A stretch of 64,000 bases of DNA from Arabidopsis thaliana. Taxonomy: Eukaryota > Streptophyta > Magnoliopsida > Brassicales > Brassicaceae. Location of the stretch: positions 18,637,443 through 18,701,442 of the forward strand of contig NC_003071.7 of NCBI RefSeq assembly GCF_000001735.4, written 5' to 3'. The position numbers and the translations under genes were made by a program. Below, piece after piece: positions 1 through 12,000 of the stretch; position 1 is the stretch's first letter; every line of letters begins with the position of its first letter. Below the pieces are notes generated by a model, which was not told where the DNA came from, searched no databases, and worked only from the letters and a program-made list of their open reading frames with translations.

Positions 1-246
1 AGAATTTAAGCGTGTGGTAATAAAAAGTAAGTACCTGAATGAAGTCACATGGGTGGATCTTTGATGTTGTGAAATATATGTTTCGAATTTTACTTTTACG
101 ATATGATTCAGGGTGTAATATTGTCCTACAAACATATAACCCAACATAATGGCAAAAACACAAAAGCAAGAAAAAACTTGTAAAAAAATCGATCTAGGGA
201 TGTCAAGGCAAACTCGTTTTATAGCTTAGGTGTATGAACATTCTGT

Positions 247-2198
247 TTATTTTGAGAGCCAGTAGATGATTAGAAACAACGTACAAGCAGCGATGACAGC
301 GGAGAGGATAAGTGTGTCCCGAGAACGTTTCCTTTTAATTGAGCCTATTAATTGAAAAAACCAAAAGTTGCTTAAGGATAATAGAAGGCTAATGAGATTA
401 GTTGAGAATATCATATAGAGGTTGAATAGAGATACCAAGTAAGCCACGAATCACTGGGAATTTGTCTCCGAGATTTTTTACTTTCCCTTGAACATCTGAA
501 AACAGAGATCGTTGAGAGCCAAGAACTGCTCTTGTCGCTTGAGCTTGACCAATCACATCATCAATCTGCAGCCAAATTCTCCATAACATCCTCATTAGAA
601 AATTACCTTACAAAGTGGGCTATTATTAACAGAATATAACACTCAGATTACAAATGCCATGATTACAGAAAGTATCTTACATGGGATATACTTCCATGGA
701 TTGAAGCTCTCTCCCTTAACACTTGCACACCTGGTGACATACTACCAGAAGCCTGCAGAAGCAAAAACAGAACCCAACTTCCAATCAAAATGTGAGCATA
801 GAAGAATGTGTATCTCCAATAATAAGAATATTCATTTTCTAAACTAAGAGGCTATAGGATCTTTACCTTATATTCACTTATGTCATCCCTGACAGAACTC
901 AGAAGCTCAGCGTGTTCTCTCAACGAGTTTATATTTCCTTTTATTCTTCGAAACTCCTACAAGTTCACATTAAAATATCATTATAATGAAAAAATAGGCC
1001 CTATAATACGTATGATTTCATATTACTACAGAACACACATAAGTATCACTAAACAAATCTACACTAGTGCAAAGGGGTTTTCCTTTTCAAAATGGGACTG
1101 CAATTACTCAGCTAGTATCACTGATCACTGATGCATGATACGCAAACAGTGGATAGGAGTACCAAAACTTTGTTCTATGCAAAGGCATCTATCAACTTAT
1201 CTACCTTATGCATAATGCACCAAAATTATTTAGCTGAAGATTGTTGCATCAATAGCATGATCAGAATTTTCAAGTTTGAGATCCCCGATATATTACTAAG
1301 TTATAATTCTCCAAAATGTCATTCAAACTTCGAAAAATAACAAATAAACTTACGTGATGGGGATAGCTATTGAATACAACAAAGAGCTTAGAAAGGAAAG
1401 AAGTCAAATATGGTGCAAGAAAACCTGGGTATATTCATGAAGTATATCCCTGTGCCTTGCTAGTTTTTGAGTAACCGATGTTGTGGGTGCAGCAGATGCA
1501 GCACATCTACTCATGGAATCATTAATATCCAACAACTTCTCAAGCAACGATTGAATTTCCATCTCCATAGACTTCCATGATCTCCCCGATCCAACGGTTG
1601 GAGACCCAGTGTCAACATACCCTGAAACCAAAACACATTTCAATACTTTCTCATAATTCATAACAAGATCAGTATCTGATACATACAACAATGCAATTCT
1701 TAAAAACTGAAAGCTAATGCAAAACAGTAAGCTTAACACACAAAAATTCTTCTTACCTTAGTCATTCACAGAAAAATAATTTTGACAGGAATCTGAGAGA
1801 AACATTACCAATTTTAACTTTACTCTACCAAACACCACACATGAATTAAGCATTGGGGAAGCATAACATAGACTGAGCAAACAATGGCGATCAAATTCAA
1901 TTCGGTGAAGAGATCATATCCAACATTGATTCCTAGATCTATATCACATTACAGACTACTAACCCCCACATTCAGATAGTAGACATAACAGCAACATTCA
2001 AAGCAATGGAAATAACAAAGAAAGACACAGATAGCATGATCAAGCGGAAAGGAAGAAGAACGAACCGCCTTGAGTAAACCTGGCGCCTAGCTTAGCGTAA
2101 GAAGAGAGCTTAACGTCTAGATCTCCTTCAATTTTACGAGCTTCCCGCCTAAGTTCTTCCCAACCAGATTCCTGCAGATCCAGACTCGATTCTGTCAT
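247..2198 (-). CDS. GOS12: Golgi SNARE 12 (Qb-SNARE, GS28/GOS1 family)
   Basis: Membrane-fusion SNARE of the cis/medial Golgi, expected to form part of a four-helix bundle in ER-Golgi and intra-Golgi traffic. Six exons join cleanly: 2198-2066, 1621-1425, 956-867, 752-681, 565-436 and 344-247, totalling 720 nt and 239 residues, the size I recall for the Arabidopsis protein. The N-terminus begins MTESSLDLQESGWEEL. The middle is helical and Ser/Gln-rich. The SNARE helix (about residues 145-210) contains the stretch IDDVIGQAQATRAVLGSQRS with its central Gln. A single C-terminal anchor (LILSAVIAACTLFLIIYW) ends four residues before the stop, as in tail-anchored SNAREs. The start is the first ATG after an open 5' region. 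Recalled locus AT2G45200. Family and identity are very likely; partners are inferred from the family. Confidence 0.95.
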
Positions 2199-2400
2199 TT
2201 TCCGATCTTCAACAATTCAGATCAGTAACCTCTCCGTTCTTAGATAACTCTCCAGCTCCGCCGTGAACCAATGCCGGAGCTCTCAGTACAACGACGATCT
2301 GATTCTCACTGAAACTGATGGAACCAGCGATGACGAGAGGATCGCATCCCTCTTCCCTCCTCCGCTTCTTCGCTCCACTGGTGATGGGCCTTTTAATCAA

Positions 2401-2512
2401 GGACTTTTATTATTGGGCTCACCATAGTCATGGACTTTTATTATTGGGCTCACCATAGTCATGGACTTTTAATATTGGGCTCACAATAATCAGGGACTTT
2501 TAATATTGGGCT
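2401..2512. repeat. 31-bp tandem repeat carrying TTGGGCT motifs, GOS12 promoter
   Basis: Three full 31-bp units start at 2401, 2432 and 2463, and a fourth partial unit starts at 2494. Each holds GGACTTTTA(T/A)TATTGGGCT. The first two units are identical; the third and fourth share a T-to-A change. TTGGGCT resembles the plant site II element (TGGGCY, bound by TCP factors). The array lies about 200 bp upstream of the GOS12 ATG, so it may be a promoter element multiplied by slippage or unequal exchange. Confidence 0.85.
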
Positions 2513-4090
2513 TATTAAGGCTTATAGTAAGCCTGAATTGGGCTCTCGATTAAGTTGACGTTAAAAGCCGAGTGACACGTTCGTATATGTACGCACTGTA
2601 CGGAAACACGAAGCTGATGAGTTGGGATTTATATAAGAGAAGTGTTTGGAACAAACTTCTTTCTGATTCCTATTATCGAAAGGTCCAAATCAATTTGTTT
2701 TTTTTTTGTGATTCGGAAATTGTGCTTAACTTCAACTCATAGTTTTTGCTCATATATAGCTAATTTAACTTGGGTTAATAGAAACAGGGATGGGCAAAAA
2801 GAAACATATATATATGATCACGAAAAACGAATATCTTCACCAGCTGGGTGGGTCATATCCATTATGAACGTTTAAACGTCTTTTAGCTAGGATACGGACT
2901 ACAACAAAATATGATTAACCATATATACAAAGAACTTGTCGGTTGGAAACACAAATTGATTTTAAGGAATATTGGTTTTTTGGTTTACGTATTATTGTCG
3001 GTTTAATATTTTTGTTTTGCTTTGATTAAGTGTGTAAGTACAATTTACACTGCATAAAACCTTTTTTATATATACATAATTTTGTTAGCTAATTTATCAG
3101 AGTATAATCACTCATCTCTCATGTGCTTTTTATTTTATTTTTTAGTGGTCATTTTGTTTAGTTATATTTCATTACTTTAAAATTCCAAGAATTTTTTGGA
3201 TGCAGCACAAACACGATCTTAATTTACAAATGAACGTGTAATTGTGTAAAGTAACTCAAAATATAGAAAGCTTCTCTTCTCAGATTTGATTCGTGGGAAA
3301 TTCACCATTTTAGCTCCAAAAAGCTTAGTGAATCCTCCAATTACTCAAAACTAGATCTATCTTTATTGGTCTTTTTAAAAGCTTTTTTGTCCTGATATGA
3401 ATATGTATATATATCAACCATCATCAACGTACACAAGTAACGCAACTAGAGGACACACCGTACACATTTTGTTCTCGTAATATAATTTTAATTCTATATA
3501 TATTTTTTACAAAATCACAGACAAGTAGATGATCACTAGGGCACTAACCTTATTAAAAAACAGTAGATGATCACTAACAAATAAATAAACGACATTATAA
3601 AATGAGATGGTGGGGATTTGATCTCGTGTGAGTGTTACCGAATAGGTTCAAAACTTTGTCCCACTTGGCCAGCACACGTGTGGTGGCATAGTTGTCTTCA
3701 TCTTCGAAGTTCAAACATGCTAAGCATGTAAGCTCCGACAAAACATATTCAGATAATAAAATAATTTCAGGCCTTTCTTCGATAGATCATATTTTCAGAT
3801 TCAAAATCAACCATAGATAATAATATCTGCGTAACGAATTACACGCTAAAATACCATAATAGTTTGACACTACTGTTTTTTTTCGTATTGTGAATTTGTG
3901 ATTGATAACCCATCAAAACGTTTCAGTGATAATGATAAATGTAGGCTAAAGGTTAATGGGACGTGTCATATTTAATGTAGATTCTTCGGGTTTGGACTAT
4001 CTGCCAAGCAAGAGAAATATGGCAGTTTTAATCTAATCCAACGGTCATAGACCTTAGTCTTCATCTAACCGTTCATTTATTTAGACTCCA
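2513..4090. other. intergenic, GOS12 to SAUR36
   Basis: AT-rich sequence with no ORF I would support; the 77-codon frame near 2642-2875 has no recognisable family. Poly-T runs and short AT repeats are present. A CACACGTGTGG box at about 3674-3684 contains a G-box core that could belong to the SAUR36 promoter. No tRNA, transposon end or repeat array was recognised. Confidence 0.5.
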
Positions 4091-4097
4091 TATAAAC
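4091..4097 (+). promoter_or_regulatory. TATA box of SAUR36
   Basis: TATAAAC lies about 350 bp upstream of the SAUR36 ATG. If used, transcription would start near 4120-4130 and give a leader of about 310 nt, long for a SAUR gene. That leader would include the upstream ORFs described separately. Confidence 0.6.
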
Positions 4098-4273
4098 TCC
4101 TTTAAAGACCTCTTGTCTTTCACTCATTCTTCTCTTGATCTCTTCTTCTTTAACGTTTATACTTTATATACATCGAAAGCATTTCTTCTTTGTCCGTTCA
4201 CATCATTTTCGAATTTGTGTTTTCCCTAGAAATTGTCTTTTTTTTTTTCTTTCTTATAGAGAAAATCAAGAAA

Positions 4274-4408
4274 ATGTAAAAAAGATTGATATATTTATTT
4301 ATTCTCGTTCAAATGAATCACTCTTTATTTGACTCGTTAGTCCATGTCTCGTCTCACTCTCTTAATCTCTATTTCCTCTCAGATCTCTCAAAAAGTGTAG
4401 TTTTGTGA
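4274..4408 (+). promoter_or_regulatory. upstream ORF cluster in the SAUR36 leader
   Basis: Three upstream ATGs lie between the likely TATA box and the SAUR36 start. ATGTAA at 4274-4279 is a minimal start-stop element. ATG at 4313 opens 31 codons ending with TGA at 4406-4408. ATG at 4344 opens 18 codons ending with TAG at 4398-4400. All close before the main ATG at 4442. Whether they are in the mature leader depends on the real start site and on any leader intron. If present they should dampen or gate translation. Confidence 0.55.
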
Positions 4409-4441
4409 CAAAAACTGTTTTTTAAAGTTAGCTATAAGAAG

Positions 4442-4930
4442 ATGAGGAAGATCATAGGGTTTAGAATCGGGAGACGAGTCTCAAGATGGATCTTTCGCAA
4501 AACCCGGATCCAACGTTCAGGATACAACCGGATACACTCGACCCAGCAAGCTTGCATGCTGATGAGACCATTAGCCAAACTCAAAAGTTGGGGCCAACGT
4601 CTCAAGCAAAGTTTCAGACGCAGGTCTACGAGAAGATCCGCATACATACCCGTTGATCATAAGAAAGCCGACCCGGTTCCAAGGGGACACTTAGCTATCT
4701 ACGTGGGTCAAAAAGACGGCGACTGTCATAGAGTTTTGGTACCCATCGTTTACTTTAACCATCCTTTGTTCGGTGAGCTGCTTCGAGAAGCCGAAAAAGA
4801 GTACGGATTTTGCCACGAAGGAGGTATCACTATTCCTTGTCTGTATTCAGATTTCGAACGGGTCAAGACCCGGATCGCATCGGGGTCAAGTTCTCGGGTA
4901 TTTCCATGGGGCCGTCATTGCCGCAATTGA
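4442..4930 (+). CDS. SAUR36: SAUR-like auxin-responsive protein
   Basis: Single-exon protein of 162 residues, typical of SAUR genes in lacking introns. The first 70 residues are basic and Arg-rich (MRKIIGFRIGRRVSRW, then RRRSTRRS), longer than the N-terminus of most SAURs. The SAUR domain follows at about residues 78-150: DPVPRGHLAIYVGQ, RVLVPIVYFNHPLFGELLRE, AEKEYGFCHEGGITIPC. SAURs of this branch act in growth and senescence, in several cases by inhibiting PP2C.D phosphatases. I recall this locus as AT2G45210, senescence-linked SAUR36/SAG201; that role is family and memory knowledge, not visible here. The ATG at 4442 gives the full conserved N-terminus. Confidence 0.93.
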   Translation: MRKIIGFRIGRRVSRWIFRKTRIQRSGYNRIHSTQQACMLMRPLAKLKSWGQRLKQSFRRRSTRRSAYIPVDHKKADPVPRGHLAIYVGQKDGDCHRVLVPIVYFNHPLFGELLREAEKEYGFCHEGGITIPCLYSDFERVKTRIASGSSSRVFPWGRHCRN

Positions 4931-6838
4931 AGACAATTATGGAAATAGTTCTTAGGATTTTCAAGCTTTTATTTTCTTTGTAGATATTGTTCCCTTTCAT
5001 TTACCATTTTCTAATCTTGTTACTTTTTGTCACTTTACACTTTTCTTGTGATAGTCTCAATTATACAGTAAGCTGATAACGTAAATAATTATTAAGAGTC
5101 TAATAGTGATTATCGATAATGATGTGATTAGCATGGGGACACTTAGTGGTATACTGTCTTTGGACATTGATATAAAGATGAAATGGAAATTGGTGATGAA
5201 ACACCAAAGGAAAAGTGTAACACGATTCTATTCTCTATATGGGTCTACTCAAGATTTTTAGCTATCAATTGCAAGGATATGTTTGTTGCTTGCTTATTCC
5301 CACTAACTAATTATATATTTTGAATACTACTTATACCCAAATAAATATATTTCGAATACTATTTAAGTATGGCTAGGCCTAGCTAGGTTAGACGACAAAA
5401 TATTTTGGCTTTTGTGGTTGCCTTGTCTGATTTGGATACGAAACACTTTGACGTGAAAGATGTTCAATTCTAAAATGAGCGTCGCGATGCGATTGATATC
5501 CGAAAGAACAACTAATTTATCTATATATTTTGACTTTTTGACTTCTGGTTACACATTTTTCAAAATGTTCACACACATACATACATAGTCGAAATTAAAT
5601 CTGATTTATTTAAACACTTAGTGAGAATCTACGCACTTACGCATAACATGAATCGTAATCTCAGAGACGAACCAAACATGTTATGATGTTAATTACAAAT
5701 ATCCGTACAATCAATGCATGCATGTATGAACGGAAAACGATAAACGACGTGCCGGCTCGGGCACTGCTTCAGTAGTTGTAAATAGAAACTAAGTTATGGA
5801 AATAATACATGCCACGGTTCTTGGAATAACTTTCTCCACTTGACCTGTAATATGCATATTATCTATCGGTGGGATCTTTCATTTTCAGGTGTATTAATCG
5901 CAGATCCGCAACTAGACAAATAATTTTCATAGGTTGATAGATCTATAATTTGGCTTGAGTTATAGATTGGTCCAAGTTTAAGATTTAATTATTGAGTTGA
6001 CATTAATTTGCTTGTGTGGTCGAACCATTAACGGTTTTGGTCCATACAAAAAGAATATACCAACTTGTTGCTGCATGAGGCCATTAGATGAATGTATCAT
6101 ATATCTACATGTGACCAGAACTTGTAACATAATGGGTTACACTAAAGTTCAAAAAAAAGGGGTTCAAATTTACATATTCCATGTTGTCGTACATATATCA
6201 ACACATATATAATTACATCTTTTTAAGAACAATAAACTCATAATTTATGTTATGTTCCCAATTAATTTATATATTACTTTTGCTTTGATGTTTTATCATA
6301 GTTTTTATAACAAGTATTGTTTTGAGTATATATGTAAGAAACTTTATATTCGGGTATCTTCTTTGTTAATCTAATGAAAACCTCCATTATGATTCTATTT
6401 TTATTAACAAAGGAGAACTCAATTTGTATTAATTTATACACTTTTATGAAATATCTTAGGGTAGTTATTAACATAACACTGGGTCATGGTTTGGGTTATG
6501 GAGAAGGTTAATGGGCCATAAGATCCATAATATTCGACATTCGCCTCAAGTCAACACAATAATGACTCGACTTAAATCATTTTTTTTTGTTAAAACTGAA
6601 AACAGTAATAGAATCATCTAGAGTTAAAAAAACAAACCTAATAGAATCATCGATCATATGACATTATATTTCAGATGAGAAAGAATACAATATCTTTACA
6701 GAAAAATGAAATTGCATAAATGATTGTAATACATAAAATTATACAATAGTTTCTATAATGTAACAAACAATATTTATTCTTTGTAATAGACGAATCAATT
6801 GCGTTGTATATACAACTTTGCATCATACCATATATTCA
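4931..6838. other. intergenic, SAUR36 to PME17 3' end
   Basis: About 1.9 kb between two gene ends, containing the SAUR36 3' UTR (from 4931) and the PME17 3' region (up to 6838). AT-rich. The short frames at 5997-6212 and 6274-6474 show no family signature. I see no repeat, RNA gene or transposon end. Confidence 0.5.
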
Positions 6839-7621
6839 CTAGAGACCAGAAGTGAACGGCACGCTAGATGGAATCCAAGAGCCACCGGCGAGGAAAGTAC
6901 CAACAGTAAACTTGGAAGCCTCTGAAGCAGAACCAAGGACCCGAAACCCTGGCCATGTGACCCGACCCGAAGTTGAAGCACCCGGACCCGTATTTTGAAA
7001 CTCAGCATAGAACAAAGTCTTCAAAGCGAAATTACCATCCCACTCGAGCCAGCCACGTGGATCAATCAAACTATCAAGAGAAGTCTTCATAAAAACCGTC
7101 CTAGAATATTGTCTCCAAGGTCTACCCAAATAAGTCTTTGTGGATCCCAAAACGGGTCGAAGATCCGAAGCGGCCGTGACCCGAGAGTTGTGGATAATAA
7201 TCCCCGTGTTTTGATTCGGGTCGGATCTTCCTTGAGCTGTGATTGTGTTGGTCTTACTACGAGGACGACGTGCGAAAATGTTGCAGTTCTGGAGAACCGC
7301 GGCTGCGTTTCCGAAGATAAAATCGACAGTTCCATAAACGTCGCAATCGCGGTAAAACTGACGGTTGGAGTGAACGTAGAGTGTGTCTTGGTAAGCTTCG
7401 AAACTGCATTGGTAAAAAACTGACAGATCCGACCCGGATCTTAGAGCTACCGCTTGTTCGTTGCTTGCACCCGCCGTGTTTCGAAACGTGATCCCACGAG
7501 CTATAAACCCGTCTCCGACCGCCGCTGCAATAATGTGAGAAAACCGATTAATTATGATCGAAATTTTGAGAAAGCCGATTAATTATGATCGAAATTTTGA
7601 ATAATTTTTTTTTAGTAAGTA

Positions 7622-7657
<36 letters not shown>

Positions 7658-8952
7658 CGTCAAGATTTATATTTAACTACAATTAGCTTATAAATCAATT
7701 ATTCGTAAAATATGTGATCTTGTACAATTTTATTTGGTAAAACTTACGGGAAAAAATAAACAGCTTATGTGTCATTGACTCATTTCACGATATTATCAAA
7801 CCTAAAAAAAAACTGCGTTGACTTATATGTTTTATGACTTTTCACTATCATAAAACTGTACGGACCAATTATTATTTTTTTCAAGAAAAATATATTAACC
7901 TATAATTGTAGAAAATTCTAGACCAAATCTTAAATTCAAGACCTGTGCGTGTTTTTTTTATATCCCTTTCAATTTTGCTATCTAGTTTGGTGTGTTCATG
8001 CACGTAAGATTTTGCAAACTAAACCATATTATATTATATAGTATATATCTCATCACTAAAATAAACAAAATTAATCAATTGTTGTTTTGTAACCATACGT
8101 ACCGACAGTAGCTGAGTTAAAGGTTGTCGTTCCTCCTCCAACACTTTTGCTTCCGGTAATAATCGTCTTCCCTATACCATCACCTCTCAACATGACATTC
8201 TTTTTCCGAATCTCAAGGTTCTCACTGTAAACGCCTTGCTTCACATATATAACGAACCTACCACTCCCCGAAGCAGCATCAATCGCTTCTTTTATCGTCT
8301 TAAAATTGCCAGATCCGTCTTTCGCCACCACTGCGTTATCTTTTGGCGTCGAGCTTTGCAAAAGTTTCCGGTCACCAGGTTTGACCCACGAAGGGAACCC
8401 GTCTTTCTCGGGTGGGGTGTAGTTGAAAGGAACTTTGTTAATGGCGAGTGTGTTGCATAGAAGATTCGAGACGTTGTTTGACATCAAAGGAAGGACAATA
8501 TCGGTAACACCAAGCTCTAAGAACCCAGCTCGACATGTGTCAAGATTGGTTAGAGCCGTGCTTAGCCATGTTTGCGCGTCGAGTTTTGAGCACTTCACGT
8601 TTGGGTCCATTGTCTCGTTGATTTTAGAGACGGTGAGGTCGTAGAGCTTGATACAATCTTCCCACGCTGCTTTTTCACGTGTGTCACGGCACTTTGGTCC
8701 TAGTGTGAACGCGTGGGTTTTGGCGAGGATGGCTCGGTCTAATACGAGTTTCATTGAGATTTTGAGAAACTCGGATTCAGACTTTATGGGTTCATTGTTT
8801 GAGTTATGGGTTAAGAAATACTCGCAAGGTTTAGGGTTTGGAGTTTGGCTGCACCATGCTTTCACGTCTTTCTGGTTGTACCCGGAAACGGTCGATGCCA
8901 CGAGAATGCATAAGATCACAAAGTTAATAATATAAGCTCGAAAAGCCATCAT
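6839..8952 (-). CDS. PME17: type I pectin methylesterase with pro-inhibitor domain
   Basis: Secreted enzyme that removes methyl esters from homogalacturonan in the cell wall. Two exons: 8952-8103 and 7524-6839, giving 511 residues; the intron is 7525-8102. Order: signal peptide (MMAFRAYIINFVILCILVAST), a PMEI-like pro-region with paired Cys (about residues 30-190), the subtilase processing motif RKLLQ at about residue 205, then the catalytic beta-helix. Catalytic motifs are intact: the Gln of NEQAVALRSG, the Asp of YQDTLY, the Asp of DFIFGNAAA and the Arg of LGRPW. Two in-frame ATGs start the gene; the outer one is used here. Recalled locus AT2G45220, strongly induced in roots and by pathogens (memory). 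A TATA box lies about 80 bp upstream. Confidence 0.96.
7536..7654. repeat. tandem duplication and (TA)n tract in the PME17 intron
   Basis: A block reading CCGATTAATTATGATCGAAA occurs twice, about 31 bp apart (7543 and 7574), with near-identical flanks. A pure TA microsatellite follows at about 7622-7654. Both lie inside the single PME17 intron and show no coding sense. Confidence 0.8.
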
Positions 8953-9030
8953 AAGACCAAATGTTTTGAGAAACGAGAAGTTTGTGTTTGAAGATTTTGA
9001 TTGATGAGATTTGAGTCTTGAATCGATGTG

Positions 9031-9040
9031 TTTATATAGA
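9031..9040 (-). promoter_or_regulatory. TATA box of PME17
   Basis: The minus strand reads TCTATATAAA about 80 bp upstream of the PME17 ATG, a well-spaced TATA box implying a short leader. Confidence 0.7.
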
Positions 9041-12000
9041 TGTGGGGACTTATGTTTTTTAATTTAAATTAATAATCAAATATATTAATATGTAATTTCA
9101 TTGTAGTTGAAGCAAAAAAGAAAAGTATATATGTTTATACCAACCAATGGATTGGTAACGATCATGCCGTCATATATTCTCAATTTTGAATTTTAATTTT
9201 CTTGTTTGTGCTATCTTTTTGACGTGTATACTAATACGCTTTGATTTGACCACGAAACAAATTTTAGTGTGATATTCAGTAATAACCAGAAAAAAATCAG
9301 TCTACAATCTAATCTTGGTACAAAGTATTGGACACAGATTAAATGTGATAGCAAGAAAATAATAGGTTTACGAATACGCATAAATCGTAACTAGTCTACC
9401 CTTTATATTTTTTCTTTCTCAAATTTAATAATCTTACTGGCATAAACGCGTCTATGGGACTTAAACTCAATTGACTTAAACATGTAATCGCTATCCACAA
9501 AGACATATCAAACGTCGACGTTAACTTCGCAATACTGTATGCAGAAGTTTTTTTAATCAATATAATCGTCTCCTTGCCGTAGCGCACACTGTATACGACC
9601 ATCATCAATTTGCACAAAAGACAGTATAAAGGGCCGGGGTACTTTTTTTTAATAAAGATTCTGTTTATTCTTATTTTGATAATTGGTTCATGATGCTATT
9701 TCTAGGTGAAATATAACTATAGAAGTATTTTGAAATTGGTGAACTTTTTTTTTTGGGTAGTTTATTGACTTCTTGTGTACATAATCAGATTGACTACATA
9801 AAAGATGATTTCCTAAAGGTTTTCTAGCTAAACTATTAATCTTTTTTTCATACACAAAAACTACAGAAAAGGTTTTTGATCTTATAATAATCTTTAGAGA
9901 TCTGGAACCAATTATAGTTGATAATACTTTGATAAAATATACACTGTTTTTCCCAGTGAAAAGTTTGTATGCAAGAGAACTTTGTTCACCAAATGAACTA
10001 TCCACACAAAATTACCTATTTATCTAATTACGAAAAAATATCATTAGTATCGTCCAACTAATTATAGAATCATGATATCTAACGAATCATAGTTATTTCT
10101 TTCAATAATAATAGATAAAAAAATTTGTGGGGTTAAAGTTCATGTTTGAATAGCCCTATATATATTGAAAGGGCTCTTGTTTTGGTGGGTAGAATGGAAC
10201 TATGAAATCTCCGGGCTGGTGGACAAAATTTTAGATGTTTGTCAACTGTGCTTAAGCCTTAAACTAATTAAGTTGTTAAGGAAACATATATAGATAATAG
10301 ATCCAAACCATTTTATTATTATATATATGTTTGGTCTCTTTTAAAATAAAAAAATCGAGAATACGTAAGACGATGGTAGGTAGATCATCTAATATTTAAA
10401 CGCAAAAGATACAAATGATCTTATCCCGTCCAGAATCTGATTATTAAGAGGTTGAAGAATTGGTTACATGCAATGCAAAGCTATATATGTTTCTAATACT
10501 AGAAATGTACCCCGCCAACGTTTGAATTGAGAACTCATAACTAATTAACGTAATACTATCAAGTAAGAGAAAAAACACACACTGTCACGAGTACGAATTA
10601 AAAACCAGTAATGAGAAAGGCGGCATCATCGTCATAGTCAGATCATATTGATTTTATTTTTCTTATATTTTTCTAATCTAGTTACTTATAATAATCCAAT
10701 ACGAACCTACCTAATACCGTGACACTTAGAGAATTTGGAGTTTGTGAACAAAATTAGTAATGAGTAGATAATTGGTTTGATTCCATGATTTATTATTATA
10801 TGTTTTGTTACATTTTTATATATTGTAATATTTTAAAGACGTTTTGAGATGATAGACTTTCCTACTCATTTATCTCAACAAAACCTTATCATAAGATCGA
10901 ACTTGGGATTGGATCGGTCGGACCAATTTAAGAACGTGTTAATTTTGAATAGGATCCACTACACAAATTGTGGATGATCATATATTGATTTCAGTTTGAA
11001 ATAGATTGGCAAGTTTTTTTTTAAAAACAATTACACATCACCCAATTTGGAGATTTGTTTTTAATAAAAGTAACTTCGAAAAATCATAATCTATAGTATA
11101 GAGCTAAACAATCCGCCTTAACTTTAGATAAACAAAAAGATTGGTGAGTGTTATGGTTTTAAAGTGATCATATGTGAAGTTATTGGCATAAAAAGAAGTA
11201 GTCAAAGGAAATCAATATGGTTTTTAATAATTTTCAGTTACATTTTATAGGTTAATTAGTTCATGTTTATTTTTAATACATTTTTTACTATTATAATAAA
11301 TAAATACTAAACACATGTACGACCGCTTGGTCGAGACTACAAAGACAGTTTTTATGCGAGCTAAATATAAAACATCACAGATTGTTGTGGTCATTATTGG
11401 GCGGTCCTCAATAGCATGCCCAAGAATATTTTTTCTTTTAAAAAAAAAAATCTCTTACACAATAATGTAAAATTTTCACTTTTGTGCTCACTTAATCAGA
11501 CTCTCTCTTTTTGGTTTATGGTTAAAATCAAAATCCAAAAAAGAATTGTGTTGTAAAGAGATTAGACTTTGTTTGAATGTTTACTTAATTGGTATAAGTA
11601 TCATATTCTAGCTATGGGTTTTTGAAACGTCCTCGTTCAAAGCAAGACTGCGTTACACGTAACGTCGACGGAAGAAACGAGGTTTCAAAAACTACCAGAA
11701 GCCGTAGAGAGGTCTCAATCCATGAGTAGATTACCAACATTATCATTTGGTCTAAGTTGACTTTTTAAGCACGGCCACAAAATAGTATTAACACGTTCCT
11801 TATTTTATAGGTAACGAAATTAATTGTTTTTGAATAAAAGCTTTGAAGATGAAGTAACGATCGATAAAACGATATGATTTGACTCTGGAAGTTAATCAGT
11901 CTTCTCATGGATTATCCATAGAAATTTCATATTCAGGAAAAAACTAAAAATCAACTATGTATATGAAGAGGTAATCACCAATTTGAGTACTATCACAATC

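Noticed and set aside
4135..4332. 65-codon plus-strand frame upstream of SAUR36
   Set aside because: It begins at TTG, not ATG, and is low-complexity Phe/Ser/Ile; it lies in the leader.
9396..10005. Two minus-strand frames (73 and 105 codons) in the gene-free region
   Set aside because: No family signature, AT-driven composition, no promoter or splice context.
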